From NCBI RefSeq assembly GCF_037949285.1, contig NZ_CP149928.1:186001-250000 (forward strand): 64,000 nt of DNA, given 5' to 3'. Origin of the DNA: Thioclava sp. GXIMD4216. Lineage in GTDB: Bacteria; Pseudomonadota; Alphaproteobacteria; Rhodobacterales; Rhodobacteraceae. Each line of letters begins with the position of its first letter. Position 1 is the first letter of the stretch. The notes below the pieces were generated by a model. That model saw only the letters and a program-made list of their open reading frames with translations, was not told where the DNA came from and made no database searches. Positions 16,599-24,952 of the stretch are shown here, one piece after another. The position numbers and the translations under genes were made by a program.

Positions 16599-16736
16599 CG
16601 CGGCGCGGCCCGCCGGACGGGGTTCGGGGCTTCAGACGGGGGCGGGCCCGATTGCTGCAATGGGCGCATCACTCTGTAGACCTTATGAGTGGTGCGCATA
16701 TATCCTTCGGAAGACGCCCCCGCGAAGGAGATCAGG

Positions 16737-17627
16737 ATGCTGCGCGAGAATATTCAGGACCTTATCGCTTTGGCCGCGGTTGCCGAAGAGCGCAGCTTCA
16801 CGCGGGCGGCGGCGCGGCTCAATGTCTCGCAATCGGCGCTGAGCCACACCATCAAGGCACTGGAACACCGGCTTGGGTTGCGCCTTCTGACGCGGACCAC
16901 GCGCTCTGTGGCACCGACTCTGGAAGGCGAGGACCTGCTGGCCACATTGACCCCCTGTTTCGAGACAATCGAGGCGCGGTTGCGGGCGCTGGACGAGGGG
17001 CGGCAACATCCGACAGGTACGGTGCGGATCGTGGCCACCGAATATGCGATCGAGACCTTGCTCTGGCCCAAACTCTCTCCGTTACTGAAGCAGTACCCCT
17101 CGATCCGTCTCGAACTGGTGATGGATTACGGCTTTACCGATCTTGCATCGGCGCAATGTGATGCGGGTGTGCGCTATGGCGAGGATGTCAGTGACGGGAT
17201 GATCGCTTTGCGCATCGGTCCGGACGAGCGGATGCTCTGCGTGGGGGCACCCGCCTATTTTGCCGCAGCCGGTGTGCCGCAGGTCCCGCAGGATCTGACA
17301 CGTCACGCCTGTATCAACCTGCGTCTCAGCACGCATGGCGGCCTCTATGCGTGGGAGTTTCAGGATGCGGCGGGCCATGACATCCGTATCAAGGTGTCAG
17401 GGCAGCTCTGTTTCAATACGGTTGGCGTCCTGCTGCCTGCGGTGCTTGACGGGCACGGTCTGGCTCTGGTGCCGGACTGTCTGGCGGCGCCCTATCTGGA
17501 AAGCGGTGCGCTACAGTCCTGCCTCGAGACGTTTTCTCCCGCTTTTCCGGGGTTCCACCTGTATTACCCCAGCCGCCAGCGCCCCTCTTCGGCCTTTGGC
17601 GCAGTGCTGGAGGCGCTGCGGTTGTGA
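16737..17627 (+). CDS. LysR family transcriptional regulator
   Basis: A 296-residue LysR regulator with the N-terminal winged helix (AAVAEERSFTRAAARLNVSQ, residues about 13-32, then SALSHTIKALEHRLGLRLL) and a substrate-binding effector domain from about residue 90. The ATG at 16737 has AAGGAG at good spacing. It precedes an aldo-keto reductase and a cupin gene on the same strand, 140 bp upstream. This trio (LysR, AKR, cupin) is often found together and the regulator probably controls the reductase, though LysR genes are more often divergent from their targets. The effector is unknown. Confidence 0.88.
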   Translation: MLRENIQDLIALAAVAEERSFTRAAARLNVSQSALSHTIKALEHRLGLRLLTRTTRSVAPTLEGEDLLATLTPCFETIEARLRALDEGRQHPTGTVRIVATEYAIETLLWPKLSPLLKQYPSIRLELVMDYGFTDLASAQCDAGVRYGEDVSDGMIALRIGPDERMLCVGAPAYFAAAGVPQVPQDLTRHACINLRLSTHGGLYAWEFQDAAGHDIRIKVSGQLCFNTVGVLLPAVLDGHGLALVPDCLAAPYLESGALQSCLETFSPAFPGFHLYYPSRQRPSSAFGAVLEALRL

Positions 17628-17767
17628 AGGAAGGATTTATGCGGCTGGCTCATTAGTCCTATAAGTATCGCGCCGATTATCCCTCTTGGCTTATCGCTCT
17701 AAAGTGCCGTCCAGAGCCCGCTGGCCCAGACTGCGCGGGCGCCATAGGATGATGTGAGGACTGCGAG

Positions 17768-18631
17768 ATGGGAATGACCGAAACCCTGACTTTGCCGAAC
17801 GGGGTTGCGATCCCGAAGCTTGGCTTGGGCACATGGATGATCGAGAATGCGGAGGTGGCCGCCGCGGTGCAGGCCGCGCTGGAACTGGGCTATCGCCATA
17901 TCGACACCGCGCAGGCCTATGCCAATGAAGCGGGCGTCGGGAAGGGTGTGCGCGACAGTGGCATCGCGCGCGACGAGGTCTTCGTGACCACGAAGCTGGC
18001 CGCAGAGATCAAATCCTATCCGGATGCCGTGAAGGCGATTGACGGGTCGTTACAGACGCTCGGGCTGGATTACATCGACCTGATGATCATCCATAGCCCG
18101 AAACCCTGGGCCGCCTTCCATGAGGCCGATCCCTATTCCGAGGGTAATCTGGCCGCATGGCGTGCCTTGGAAGAGGCTTACGAGGCAGGCAAGCTGCGCG
18201 CGATCGGGGTGTCGAATTTCCAGCAGGCGGATCTGGACAATCTGTTGCAAAATGCAAAGATCAAGCCGATGATCAACCAGATCCTTGCCCATATCTCGAA
18301 CACGCCCTTTGATCTGATTTCCTATATTCAGGGGCATGACATGCTGGCCGAGGCCTATTCGCCTATCGGGCACGGGCAGATCCTGTCGCATCCCGATCTG
18401 CAGGCGATGGCGGAAACCTACGGGGTGGGGGTCGCGCAACTGAGCATCCGCTATGTGCTGCAACTGGGAATGATCGCCCTGCCCAAGACCGCCAATCCCG
18501 ACCATATGCGCCGCAATGCGCAGCTCGATTTCACCATCACGCCGGAAGATATGGCGGTTTTGAAAGCGTTCGAGACGATCCGCGATTATGGCGAAGCTGG
18601 CGTCTTTCCCGTCTATGGTGGCCGGTTGTAA
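17768..18631 (+). CDS. Aldo/keto reductase, 2,5-diketo-D-gluconate reductase-like
   Basis: A 287-residue TIM-barrel NADPH-dependent carbonyl reductase. The catalytic tetrad is Asp46, Tyr51, Lys76 and His109 (GYRHIDTAQAYANE, FVTTKLA, DLMIIHSP), all in the standard positions. The sequence is closest in style to the AKR5 group, which includes 2,5-diketogluconate and methylglyoxal reductases. The true substrate cannot be told. A sugar role would fit the gluconate-type dehydrogenase at 37.6 kb, but they are far apart. GAGG lies 8 nt before the ATG at 17768; a second in-frame ATG is at 17774. The cupin gene follows 42 bp downstream and is probably co-transcribed. Confidence 0.88.
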   Translation: MGMTETLTLPNGVAIPKLGLGTWMIENAEVAAAVQAALELGYRHIDTAQAYANEAGVGKGVRDSGIARDEVFVTTKLAAEIKSYPDAVKAIDGSLQTLGLDYIDLMIIHSPKPWAAFHEADPYSEGNLAAWRALEEAYEAGKLRAIGVSNFQQADLDNLLQNAKIKPMINQILAHISNTPFDLISYIQGHDMLAEAYSPIGHGQILSHPDLQAMAETYGVGVAQLSIRYVLQLGMIALPKTANPDHMRRNAQLDFTITPEDMAVLKAFETIRDYGEAGVFPVYGGRL

Positions 18632-18673
18632 TCTGGGGACGTCCGATAGAAATCCCATAGAAAGGAAAGCATT

Positions 18674-19060
18674 ATGAAAATTACCCGTTCCGGTGAGACC
18701 CCGTCGATGCAGGGGCCGGAAGACTGGTTCAGCGGCACCGTGCGTATCGATCCGCTGTTTCAGGCCGAAGCGCCCGGTCGCTGCTCGGGGGCACATGTCA
18801 CATTCGAGCCAGGCGCGCGCACGGCATGGCACACCCATCCGGCGGGGCAGACCCTCCTGATCACCTTCGGGCGTGGGCGCGTGCAGCGCGAGGGCGGTCC
18901 CGTGGAGGAGGTCTCGCAAGGGGATGTCGTCTGGTTTCCTGCCGGAGAAAAGCACTGGCACGGGGCCTGCGACAGCACGGCCATGAGCCATATCGCCATT
19001 CAGGAAAGCCTTGACGGAACCGCTGTGACATGGCTCGAGAAGGTGCGGGACGACGCGTAG
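18674..19060 (+). CDS. Cupin domain protein
   Basis: A 128-residue single-domain cupin. The two cupin motifs are visible: [22 protein letters not shown] (about residues 47-68), with metal-binding His residues, and [16 protein letters not shown] (about 82-97), with the second His. This resembles the small quercetin-dioxygenase-like or carboxymuconolactone-decarboxylase-associated cupins that often sit beside aldo-keto reductases and LysR regulators. The reaction is unknown. It lies 42 bp after the reductase on the same strand, and a hairpin without a T-run follows at 19085-19114. Confidence 0.85.
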   Translation: MKITRSGETPSMQGPEDWFSGTVRIDPLFQAEAPGRCSGAHVTFEPGARTAWHTHPAGQTLLITFGRGRVQREGGPVEEVSQGDVVWFPAGEKHWHGACDSTAMSHIAIQESLDGTAVTWLEKVRDDA

Positions 19061-19084
19061 AACGGCGCGCATTCTCGGGCAGAG

Positions 19085-19114
19085 GGCCGCGACACCACGG
19101 CAGAGGTCGCGGCC
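19085..19114. terminator. Hairpin between convergent genes
   Basis: GGCCGCGAC-N12-GTCGCGGCC is a perfect 9-bp stem in the 67-bp gap between the cupin gene and the convergent flavoenzyme gene. No T-run follows on either strand, so it may act as a weak or Rho-assisted bidirectional terminator. Confidence 0.4.
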
Positions 19115-19127
19115 AAAGAGGCGTGGT

Positions 19128-21164
19128 CTATAATGTGCGCATCAGGCGTAAGGCATCATAGATGGCCGCATGGGTATTGCGGGCCGAGACGGCATCGCCA
19201 ATGCGGAACAGGCGGAATGCGGCCTCGGGGTTGGGTGTCCGTTCCTGCAGGCCACCGGTTGCCAGCGCGTCGTAATCGACCGCGCCCAGATTGCGGGAGC
19301 GGGGCTTGAGCGCAAAATAGATCTCGTCCAGAGGACGGGTGCCATGATTGACGATGACCTGATCCACCTGTCGTTCGCGGGTGATGTCACCGTAATCGGA
19401 CCCGAGACAAGCCGTCAGCTGATTGCCTGCGCGGGTCACCGATCTGAGGCGCCATGTCACGGTGAAGGTCGTGTCGCGTTTTTGCAGGGCGCGCATATAG
19501 GGCACCAGATTCATGGCCATCACCTCGGGGGCGAAGGCGCGATCGGGGGTGACTATTTCGACTTTCGCGCCGGTCGCGGACACAAGATCCGCCGCCTGAA
19601 GCCCTGCGTGATCGCCCGCATCGTCGAAGATCAGCACATTCTGTCCGGGCTTCACATCCCCTGCAAGAATATCCCATGCCGAGACAACAAGATCATTGCC
19701 GCGCGCCAGCACCTCGGTATGGGGCAGGCCGCCCGTCGCGATGATCACCTCGTCGGGCTGCGTCGCCTCGACATCGGTTTCATCGGCGAAGCTGTTGAAA
19801 TGGAATGTTACGGCGTGTTTGAGGCATTGCTCGTAACGCCATGCGATGATCGATGACATCTCGCGGCGGCGGTCCTGCCGTGCCGCCAGACGGATTTGCC
19901 CTCCGGGCTGGTCCGCCGCCTCGAAGACCGTCACATGATGCCCGCGTTCTGCCGCGACGCGCGCCGCCTCAAGCCCTGCAGGGCCCGCCCCGACAATGGT
20001 GACCCGTTTCGCGGTCTCGGCTTTCGCAATACTGTGGGGCTGTTCGATTTCGCGTCCGGTCGAGGGATTGTGCAAACACAGCGCCATCCCGCCCTGATAG
20101 ATGCGGTCGAGGCAGTAATTCGCGCCGACACAGGGGCGGATATCGTCTTCGCAGCCTTCGATCACCTTCCGCGCCAGATGCGGGTCCGCCATATGGGCGC
20201 GGGTCATCCCGACCATGTCGACCTTGCCACTGGCAATCGCGTGGCGCGCGGTGGCCACATCCGGAATTTTCGCGGCATGGAAGGTCGGAAAATCGGTCGC
20301 GGCACGGATCCGTCCGGCAAATTCCAGATGCGGCGCGTTTTTCATTCCCTGAATCGGAATGGTATCGGTCAGGCCCGCATCCGTATCGATATGGCCGCGC
20401 ACCACGTTGAGAAAATCGACCAGACCACTGTCTCGCAGGCGGCGCGAGATCTCTATCCCGTCGGTTTCGGTCAGACCACCCGGCAGGTCCTCATCGCCGG
20501 TATAGCGCAGGCCCACCAGAAATTCCGCGCCACAGCGCTGGCGGATCTTGGAAAGGATGTCGAAGGTAAAGCGCAGCCGGTTGTCCACAGAGCCGCCATA
20601 AGGCCCGTCAAGCGTATTGGTCAGCGGTGACCAGAACTGGTCCATCAAATGGCCATAGGCTTGCAGCTCGATCCCGTCGAGCCCCGCAGCCTTCATACGC
20701 TCTGCCGCATCGACATAATCGTCGATGATGCGGGCGATGTCCCAGTCTTCCAGCTTTTTCGGAAAGGCGCGATGGGCAGCTTCGCGTTCATGCCCCGCCG
20801 AGACAACGGGCAGCCAGTCGGCCTTGTCCCACCGGGTCCGGCGGCCCAGATGGGTCAGCTGGATCATCACCGCACAGCCCTCGTCATGGCATTCCTGCGC
20901 GAGCTTGGCCATATGGCCCACCACCTCGTCTTTCCACGCAAGGATATTGTTGAACACCGGCGGGCTGTCGCGCGCCACAGAGGCCGAGCCTGCCGTCATG
21001 GTCAGGGCCACCCCCGCCTTCGCCCGTTCCAGATGATAGGCCCGATAGCGCTCTTTCGGCATGCCGTCTTCGGGATAGGCCGGTTCGTGGCTGGTGATCA
21101 TGATACGGTTTTTAAGAGTGAGATGCTTGAGCTGATAGGGCTGCAACAGCGGATCATGCGACAT
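19128..21164 (-). CDS. FMN/FAD oxidoreductase of the N-methylproline demethylase/DgcA type
   Basis: A 678-residue enzyme with an Old Yellow Enzyme-type FMN barrel (about residues 5-335), an iron-sulfur region (about 338-365) and an FAD/NAD-binding half starting at VTIVGAGPAGLEAARVAAER (about 388-407). This is the trimethylamine dehydrogenase layout. The sequence, including SHEPAYPEDGMPKERYRAYH and the CVGANYCLDRIYQGG segment, matches enzymes that demethylate N-methylproline or dimethylglycine in stachydrine and betaine breakdown. Cys345, Cys351 and Cys363 are present, but the position equivalent to the second ligand of TMADH (348) is Ala. AAAGGT lies 7 nt before the start. A TetR gene is divergent and may regulate it. 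Confidence 0.85.
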   Translation of the reverse strand: MSHDPLLQPYQLKHLTLKNRIMITSHEPAYPEDGMPKERYRAYHLERAKAGVALTMTAGSASVARDSPPVFNNILAWKDEVVGHMAKLAQECHDEGCAVMIQLTHLGRRTRWDKADWLPVVSAGHEREAAHRAFPKKLEDWDIARIIDDYVDAAERMKAAGLDGIELQAYGHLMDQFWSPLTNTLDGPYGGSVDNRLRFTFDILSKIRQRCGAEFLVGLRYTGDEDLPGGLTETDGIEISRRLRDSGLVDFLNVVRGHIDTDAGLTDTIPIQGMKNAPHLEFAGRIRAATDFPTFHAAKIPDVATARHAIASGKVDMVGMTRAHMADPHLARKVIEGCEDDIRPCVGANYCLDRIYQGGMALCLHNPSTGREIEQPHSIAKAETAKRVTIVGAGPAGLEAARVAAERGHHVTVFEAADQPGGQIRLAARQDRRREMSSIIAWRYEQCLKHAVTFHFNSFADETDVEATQPDEVIIATGGLPHTEVLARGNDLVVSAWDILAGDVKPGQNVLIFDDAGDHAGLQAADLVSATGAKVEIVTPDRAFAPEVMAMNLVPYMRALQKRDTTFTVTWRLRSVTRAGNQLTACLGSDYGDITRERQVDQVIVNHGTRPLDEIYFALKPRSRNLGAVDYDALATGGLQERTPNPEAAFRLFRIGDAVSARNTHAAIYDALRLMRTL

Positions 21165-21401
21165 CTGGGTACCTTTCCCTGCGGTGCCTTGGGGCCATAG
21201 CGGGAGGGTGCGGCAAAATGTTCATATGTGTCAACTATGAGTTCACGAATGTACTCTATTCCCGGATGGCATTCATTGCGCGCGCCGGATTTTTGGTCAC
21301 CGGCGGGATGGGGCCGCCTTGTAGATCCTGAGGGGAAATGCCTCTGGACAGTATTGCACATTTTATAGACAATTCGCCTCCACCCATGACGAGAATGCCT
21401 G

Positions 21402-22043
21402 ATGACAGATGATCCCCCCCCCGAGCGCGGCTGGCGCGGCTCTTCCGAGCTATGGTTGGATGCCGCCTATCAGGCCCTCGTTGCCAAGGGGGTGGATGCC
21501 GTCAAGATCATGCCGCTGGCCAATAGCCTGAAATTGTCGCGCACGAGCTTTTACTGGTTTTTCAAAGACCGCGGGCAGCTTCTGGCGGCGCTTCTGGAGC
21601 GTTGGGAGAAGGCCACGACGGCGGCTCTGATTGCCGCCACCGAAAGCTATGCCGCCAGCCGCCCCGAAGCGATGCTGAACGTGATCACGATTTTCATGTC
21701 GGAGGCGCAATTCGATACCGCCCTCGAACTGGCGGTCCGGGCATGGGCGCAGCGGGATCCGTCCGTGCTGGCGCGGTTGCAGGCCAATGATGCCCGTCGC
21801 CTTGAGGCCCTTCGCGCGATGTTGCTGCGTTGGGGGTTCGCACCGGCAGATGCCGATGTCCGTGCCCGCACGATCTATCTGGTGCAGATCGGGTATATCT
21901 CGATGCGGGTGCAGGAGGATCTTGCCGAGCGTGTGGCGCGCCATCCCTATTATGTCGAGGTCTATATCGGCGAGCGCCCGAGTGCGGAAGAAATGGCCCG
22001 CTTTTGCGCGGCAATCGGGTATGATACCCCCACGCCGACCTGA
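21402..22043 (+). CDS. TetR family transcriptional regulator
   Basis: A 213-residue TetR-type regulator with an N-terminal helix-turn-helix (AAYQALVAKGVDAVKIMPLA then SLKLSRTSFYWFFKDRGQLL, about residues 21-61) and an all-helical ligand domain. The FYWFFKDR form of the recognition helix is typical. It is transcribed divergently from the N-methylproline demethylase-type gene across a 237-bp gap, so that gene is its likely target. The gap holds an AT-rich stretch (about 21222-21265 and 21350-21375) that probably contains both promoters; I did not find a clear palindrome. Confidence 0.88.
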   Translation: MTDDPPPERGWRGSSELWLDAAYQALVAKGVDAVKIMPLANSLKLSRTSFYWFFKDRGQLLAALLERWEKATTAALIAATESYAASRPEAMLNVITIFMSEAQFDTALELAVRAWAQRDPSVLARLQANDARRLEALRAMLLRWGFAPADADVRARTIYLVQIGYISMRVQEDLAERVARHPYYVEVYIGERPSAEEMARFCAAIGYDTPTPT

Positions 22044-22109
22044 GCGCTCGGGGATGTGGCGGCCTGCGCGCGGCATCGGGCCGGTCGCGCCGCAGGCCTA
22101 TGCGGGGCC

Positions 22110-22610
22110 TTAGTTATAGGCCCCCGCCGAATAGGTCAGCTCGTAGCTATGCGAATATAGCTCGAAAACGATGCCGAAAGGATCCTCGACATAGACCATG
22201 CGATAGGGTTTCTCGCCCGGGAAATAATGGCGCACGGGCATACGCTGCTTGCCGCCTGCCGCCACGATCTTGGCCAGCAGCCCTTCAAGGTCGGGATCCT
22301 GAATCGCAAAGTGGAACAGGCCCGTCTGGCGATAGGGCAGGGTGTCTTCGGGCTGGTAGTTTTCGGGAAATTCGAACAGTTCGAAGCCGATCCGGTCGGC
22401 GGTCGATAGATGGGCGATGCGGAATTTGCCCCAGCCCGCGCCGAAAACATCATCACACATGATGCCGATATCGCTATCGTCCTGCGCAATCTCGGTCGGT
22501 TCCATGATGACATAGAAGCCCATGATATCGCGGTAGAATTCGACAGCGCGATCAAGATCGGGGACCGAAAGGCCGATATGGGAGAACGTGCGGGGGGTTG
22601 GTCGGGTCAT
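22110..22610 (-). CDS. VOC (glyoxalase/extradiol dioxygenase fold) protein
   Basis: A 166-residue protein with two beta-alpha-beta-beta-beta units. The first opens TFSHIGLSVPDLDRAVEFYRDIMGF (about residues 8-32) and the second holds GLFHFAIQDPDLEGLLAKIV and VYVEDPFGIVFELYSH (about 105-155). The likely metal ligands are His11, His in LFHFAI and Glu in FELYS. The reaction is unknown: this family includes lactoylglutathione lyases, isomerases and dioxygenases. AAGGAG lies 5 nt before the chosen ATG at 22610; upstream in-frame codons give an implausible extension. It is divergent from a LysR gene 97 bp away, which probably controls it. Confidence 0.85.
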   Translation of the reverse strand: MTRPTPRTFSHIGLSVPDLDRAVEFYRDIMGFYVIMEPTEIAQDDSDIGIMCDDVFGAGWGKFRIAHLSTADRIGFELFEFPENYQPEDTLPYRQTGLFHFAIQDPDLEGLLAKIVAAGGKQRMPVRHYFPGEKPYRMVYVEDPFGIVFELYSHSYELTYSAGAYN

Positions 22611-22707
22611 GGAAAGCTCCTTGATTGGTCCCGTTGATATGTGTTGCAGCACAAAAATCATCAAATTATCATTCATTCTGAATTTCATAACATGCCGGAA
22701 TGATCTG

Positions 22708-23592
22708 ATGTTGAACGCCCGCTGGCTCGAAACCTTTGCGACGCTTTGCGATATCGGTCATTTCACACGCGCCGCGCAGGCCCTGAACATGACCCAGCCC
22801 GGTGTCAGCCAGCAGGTCCGCAAGCTCGAGGCGCAGGTCGGGCAGCCGCTTCTGTCGCGCGACGGCAAGAGCTTTGCCCCGACCCCCGCCGGAGAAACGG
22901 TTCTGGCCCTTGCGCGCCGCAGGCGTACGGAAGAGGCCGATTTGCGTAGGCGGTTGCAGTATGACGATCCGGATCATGGCGATGTCTGTGTGGCTTGCTC
23001 GGGGTCGCTTGCCCTGCTGCTCTATCCGCGTTTCATGGATCTGATGGAGCAGGCCCCGGGCCTGTCGATCCGCCTTGAGGCGATGCCGCAACCGCGTATC
23101 ATCGACGGCCTTCTGGGCGGGCAGTGTGATATGGGGATCGTGGATCACTCGCCCGCCCATATGCGGCTCGACGGAGATATCGTCGGGCAGGACGAGCTGT
23201 GTCTGATCCTGCCGGAACAGGTCTCGCCACCGCAGGATCTGGCAGGGTTGGACGCTTTGGGCTTCATTGCCCATCCAGACGGGTTCGCCTATGCCGAAGA
23301 GGTGCTTGGCGCAAACTTTCCGGAGAGTTTTCAGGGCGCTGAACATATCCGGGCGCGGAGTTTCATCAACCAGATCGGTCAGATTCCCGCGCCTGTCCTC
23401 AGGGGCTTGGGCTACACGATCCTGCCGCGCAGCGGGGTTCAGGCCCATCCGCAGCGCCACCGCCTTCAGGTGATGGTGCTGCCAGTTCCGGTCCGGCACG
23501 CACTCTGGCTGACCTATCGCCGCAACCGGCAGCTTCCGGCCCGCGCGCGCCGTGTCCGTGACGTGATCGCGCAGGTGCTGGCAAAGCTATAG
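22708..23592 (+). CDS. LysR family transcriptional regulator
   Basis: A 294-residue LysR protein. The winged helix covers CDIGHFTRAAQALNMTQPGV and SQQVRKLEAQVGQPLLSR (about residues 13-51), followed by the effector domain. The loop RRRTEEADLRRRL after the linker helix is unusually basic. The start at 22708 is the first Met in the family-consistent position. It is divergent from the VOC gene, the usual arrangement for a LysR regulator and its target, and convergent with the glycosyltransferase gene that ends the PKS operon. Confidence 0.88.
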   Translation: MLNARWLETFATLCDIGHFTRAAQALNMTQPGVSQQVRKLEAQVGQPLLSRDGKSFAPTPAGETVLALARRRRTEEADLRRRLQYDDPDHGDVCVACSGSLALLLYPRFMDLMEQAPGLSIRLEAMPQPRIIDGLLGGQCDMGIVDHSPAHMRLDGDIVGQDELCLILPEQVSPPQDLAGLDALGFIAHPDGFAYAEEVLGANFPESFQGAEHIRARSFINQIGQIPAPVLRGLGYTILPRSGVQAHPQRHRLQVMVLPVPVRHALWLTYRRNRQLPARARRVRDVIAQVLAKL

Positions 23593-23692
23593 AGGCCCGC
23601 GACACGGCCCGTCTTTCCGGCTGCGGCCCGCGTGTCGGCAGGGCCTGCACGGGCGGGTAGATGGCGCGCGGCGGTGCCGGCCTCACAGGCGC

Positions 23693-24952
23693 TTACAGGA
23701 TGGGCTGATAGGGTCCGGTCGTGTCCGCCACGTGCGAAATCATCTGACGCAACAGGGCCTCCTTACGCCGGAAGACCGCCTCGCTGTCATAGAGATCCAG
23801 CATCTGCTGCCGTGCCCGCCGCCGGATCGCCTGTGCCTCTTCGGGGTGGTCGAAGACCCAGCCGATCATGTCGGAAACCTCCTCGGGGTCGTCCATGTCC
23901 ACCAGAATGCCTGTCTGCATGTCCTCGACCAGCTCCATCACCGGCCCCGTGCGTGACCCGATCACAAGGCAGCCGCTTGCAAGGGCCTCCGAAAGCGACC
24001 AGGAGGTGACGAAAGGTTCGGTGAAATAGATATGCGCGCTCGAGGCCTGTAGCGTGCGCAGATAGTCGCTGCGGGGCTTCATGCTTTCCAGATGCAGCCT
24101 GCTCCGGTCAAGGTCCAGCGCCGCCAGCGCCCGTTTGCCCCAGCTTTCTCCTTCGGGCAGGCGCGGACCATAGGAGACGCTGTCCTGCGCCAGCACCACG
24201 GTATGGAAATCCTGCCGCTGTTTTTGCAAACGGGCCAGCGCCATCATGAATTGCGGAAAGCCGCGCAAAGGCTCCAGACCACGGGTCGCATAGGTCAGCA
24301 GCTTTGGCCGGTCGGGCAGGGAGAGCCAGTCGAAATCCATCTTGGCGGTCGGATCGGGGTGATGGAACCGGCAATCCACGCCATCCGCCAGAACGGAAAT
24401 CTGCTGCCGCAGCGGGGGCGGGAAACGGTTGGCCTGAAACTGTGTCGGACACCAGTTGGCATCGGCGCTGTCGAATTCGGCCGAGATCGGCAGGTTCCGC
24501 ATCCGGTTGGTCATCGCGACGGGAGGCGTGCTGGGGCGCTCGATCCTGCCGGTGGTCCAGTCCAGATCGGTATAATACCACTCGTGATAAGCGATGTAGC
24601 GGGTCTGCGGCCAGATCTGCCGCACCCCGAGCCCGATCCCCCAGCCTGCATGCGCCATGACCACATCGGGGCGGTAGCCCTCGTGATTGCGCAGATGCTC
24701 GAACAGCACCGCAGCCCCCATCGCGGTGGCGGCGGCATAATCCAGCGCATAGCGGAAATCGGTCTCGGGGCGCTCCATGGCCGCCACCGGAAAGCGCAGC
24801 GTGCGGATGCCGAGCGCATCCGTGCTGTCCGAGGCGGGTCCGACATGGATATAGGTCACCTGCCAGCCCCGACGGGCCAGCCACCTGCCGAAGAATTCGA
24901 ACTGCGCGGGTTGGTTGCGGTGGAGCAGCAGAATGCGCGGGCCGTCAGCCAT
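23693..24952 (-). CDS. GT4-type glycosyltransferase coupled to the polyketide synthase
   Basis: A 419-residue cytoplasmic GT-B glycosyltransferase. The N-terminal domain (ILLLHRNQPAQFEFFGRWLA, about residues 7-26, through AHAGWGIGLG near 102) resembles the Glyco_trans_4_3 family. The C-terminal domain carries PFVTSWSLSEALASGCLVIG and the following MELVEDMQTGILV (about residues 313-352), the sugar-nucleotide site of GT4 enzymes with an E-x7-E-like spacing. The ATG overlaps the end of the PKS gene by 8 nt and AGGAGG lies 6 nt upstream inside the PKS gene, so the two proteins are made together. It probably attaches a sugar to the polyketide or to a lipid derived from it; donor and acceptor are unknown. 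Confidence 0.85.
   Translation of the reverse strand: MADGPRILLLHRNQPAQFEFFGRWLARRGWQVTYIHVGPASDSTDALGIRTLRFPVAAMERPETDFRYALDYAAATAMGAAVLFEHLRNHEGYRPDVVMAHAGWGIGLGVRQIWPQTRYIAYHEWYYTDLDWTTGRIERPSTPPVAMTNRMRNLPISAEFDSADANWCPTQFQANRFPPPLRQQISVLADGVDCRFHHPDPTAKMDFDWLSLPDRPKLLTYATRGLEPLRGFPQFMMALARLQKQRQDFHTVVLAQDSVSYGPRLPEGESWGKRALAALDLDRSRLHLESMKPRSDYLRTLQASSAHIYFTEPFVTSWSLSEALASGCLVIGSRTGPVMELVEDMQTGILVDMDDPEEVSDMIGWVFDHPEEAQAIRRRARQQMLDLYDSEAVFRRKEALLRQMISHVADTTGPYQPIL

Noticed and set aside
16607..16648. GGCCCGCC/GGCGGGCC hairpin after the heme-linked receptor
   Set aside because: The loop is 26 nt and no T-run follows, so it is not a convincing terminator and is common by chance at this GC content.
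16737..17627. Naming the LysR gene as a heme operon regulator
   Set aside because: It lies after the heme genes, but its neighbours on the other side form a standard LysR-AKR-cupin trio, which explains it better.
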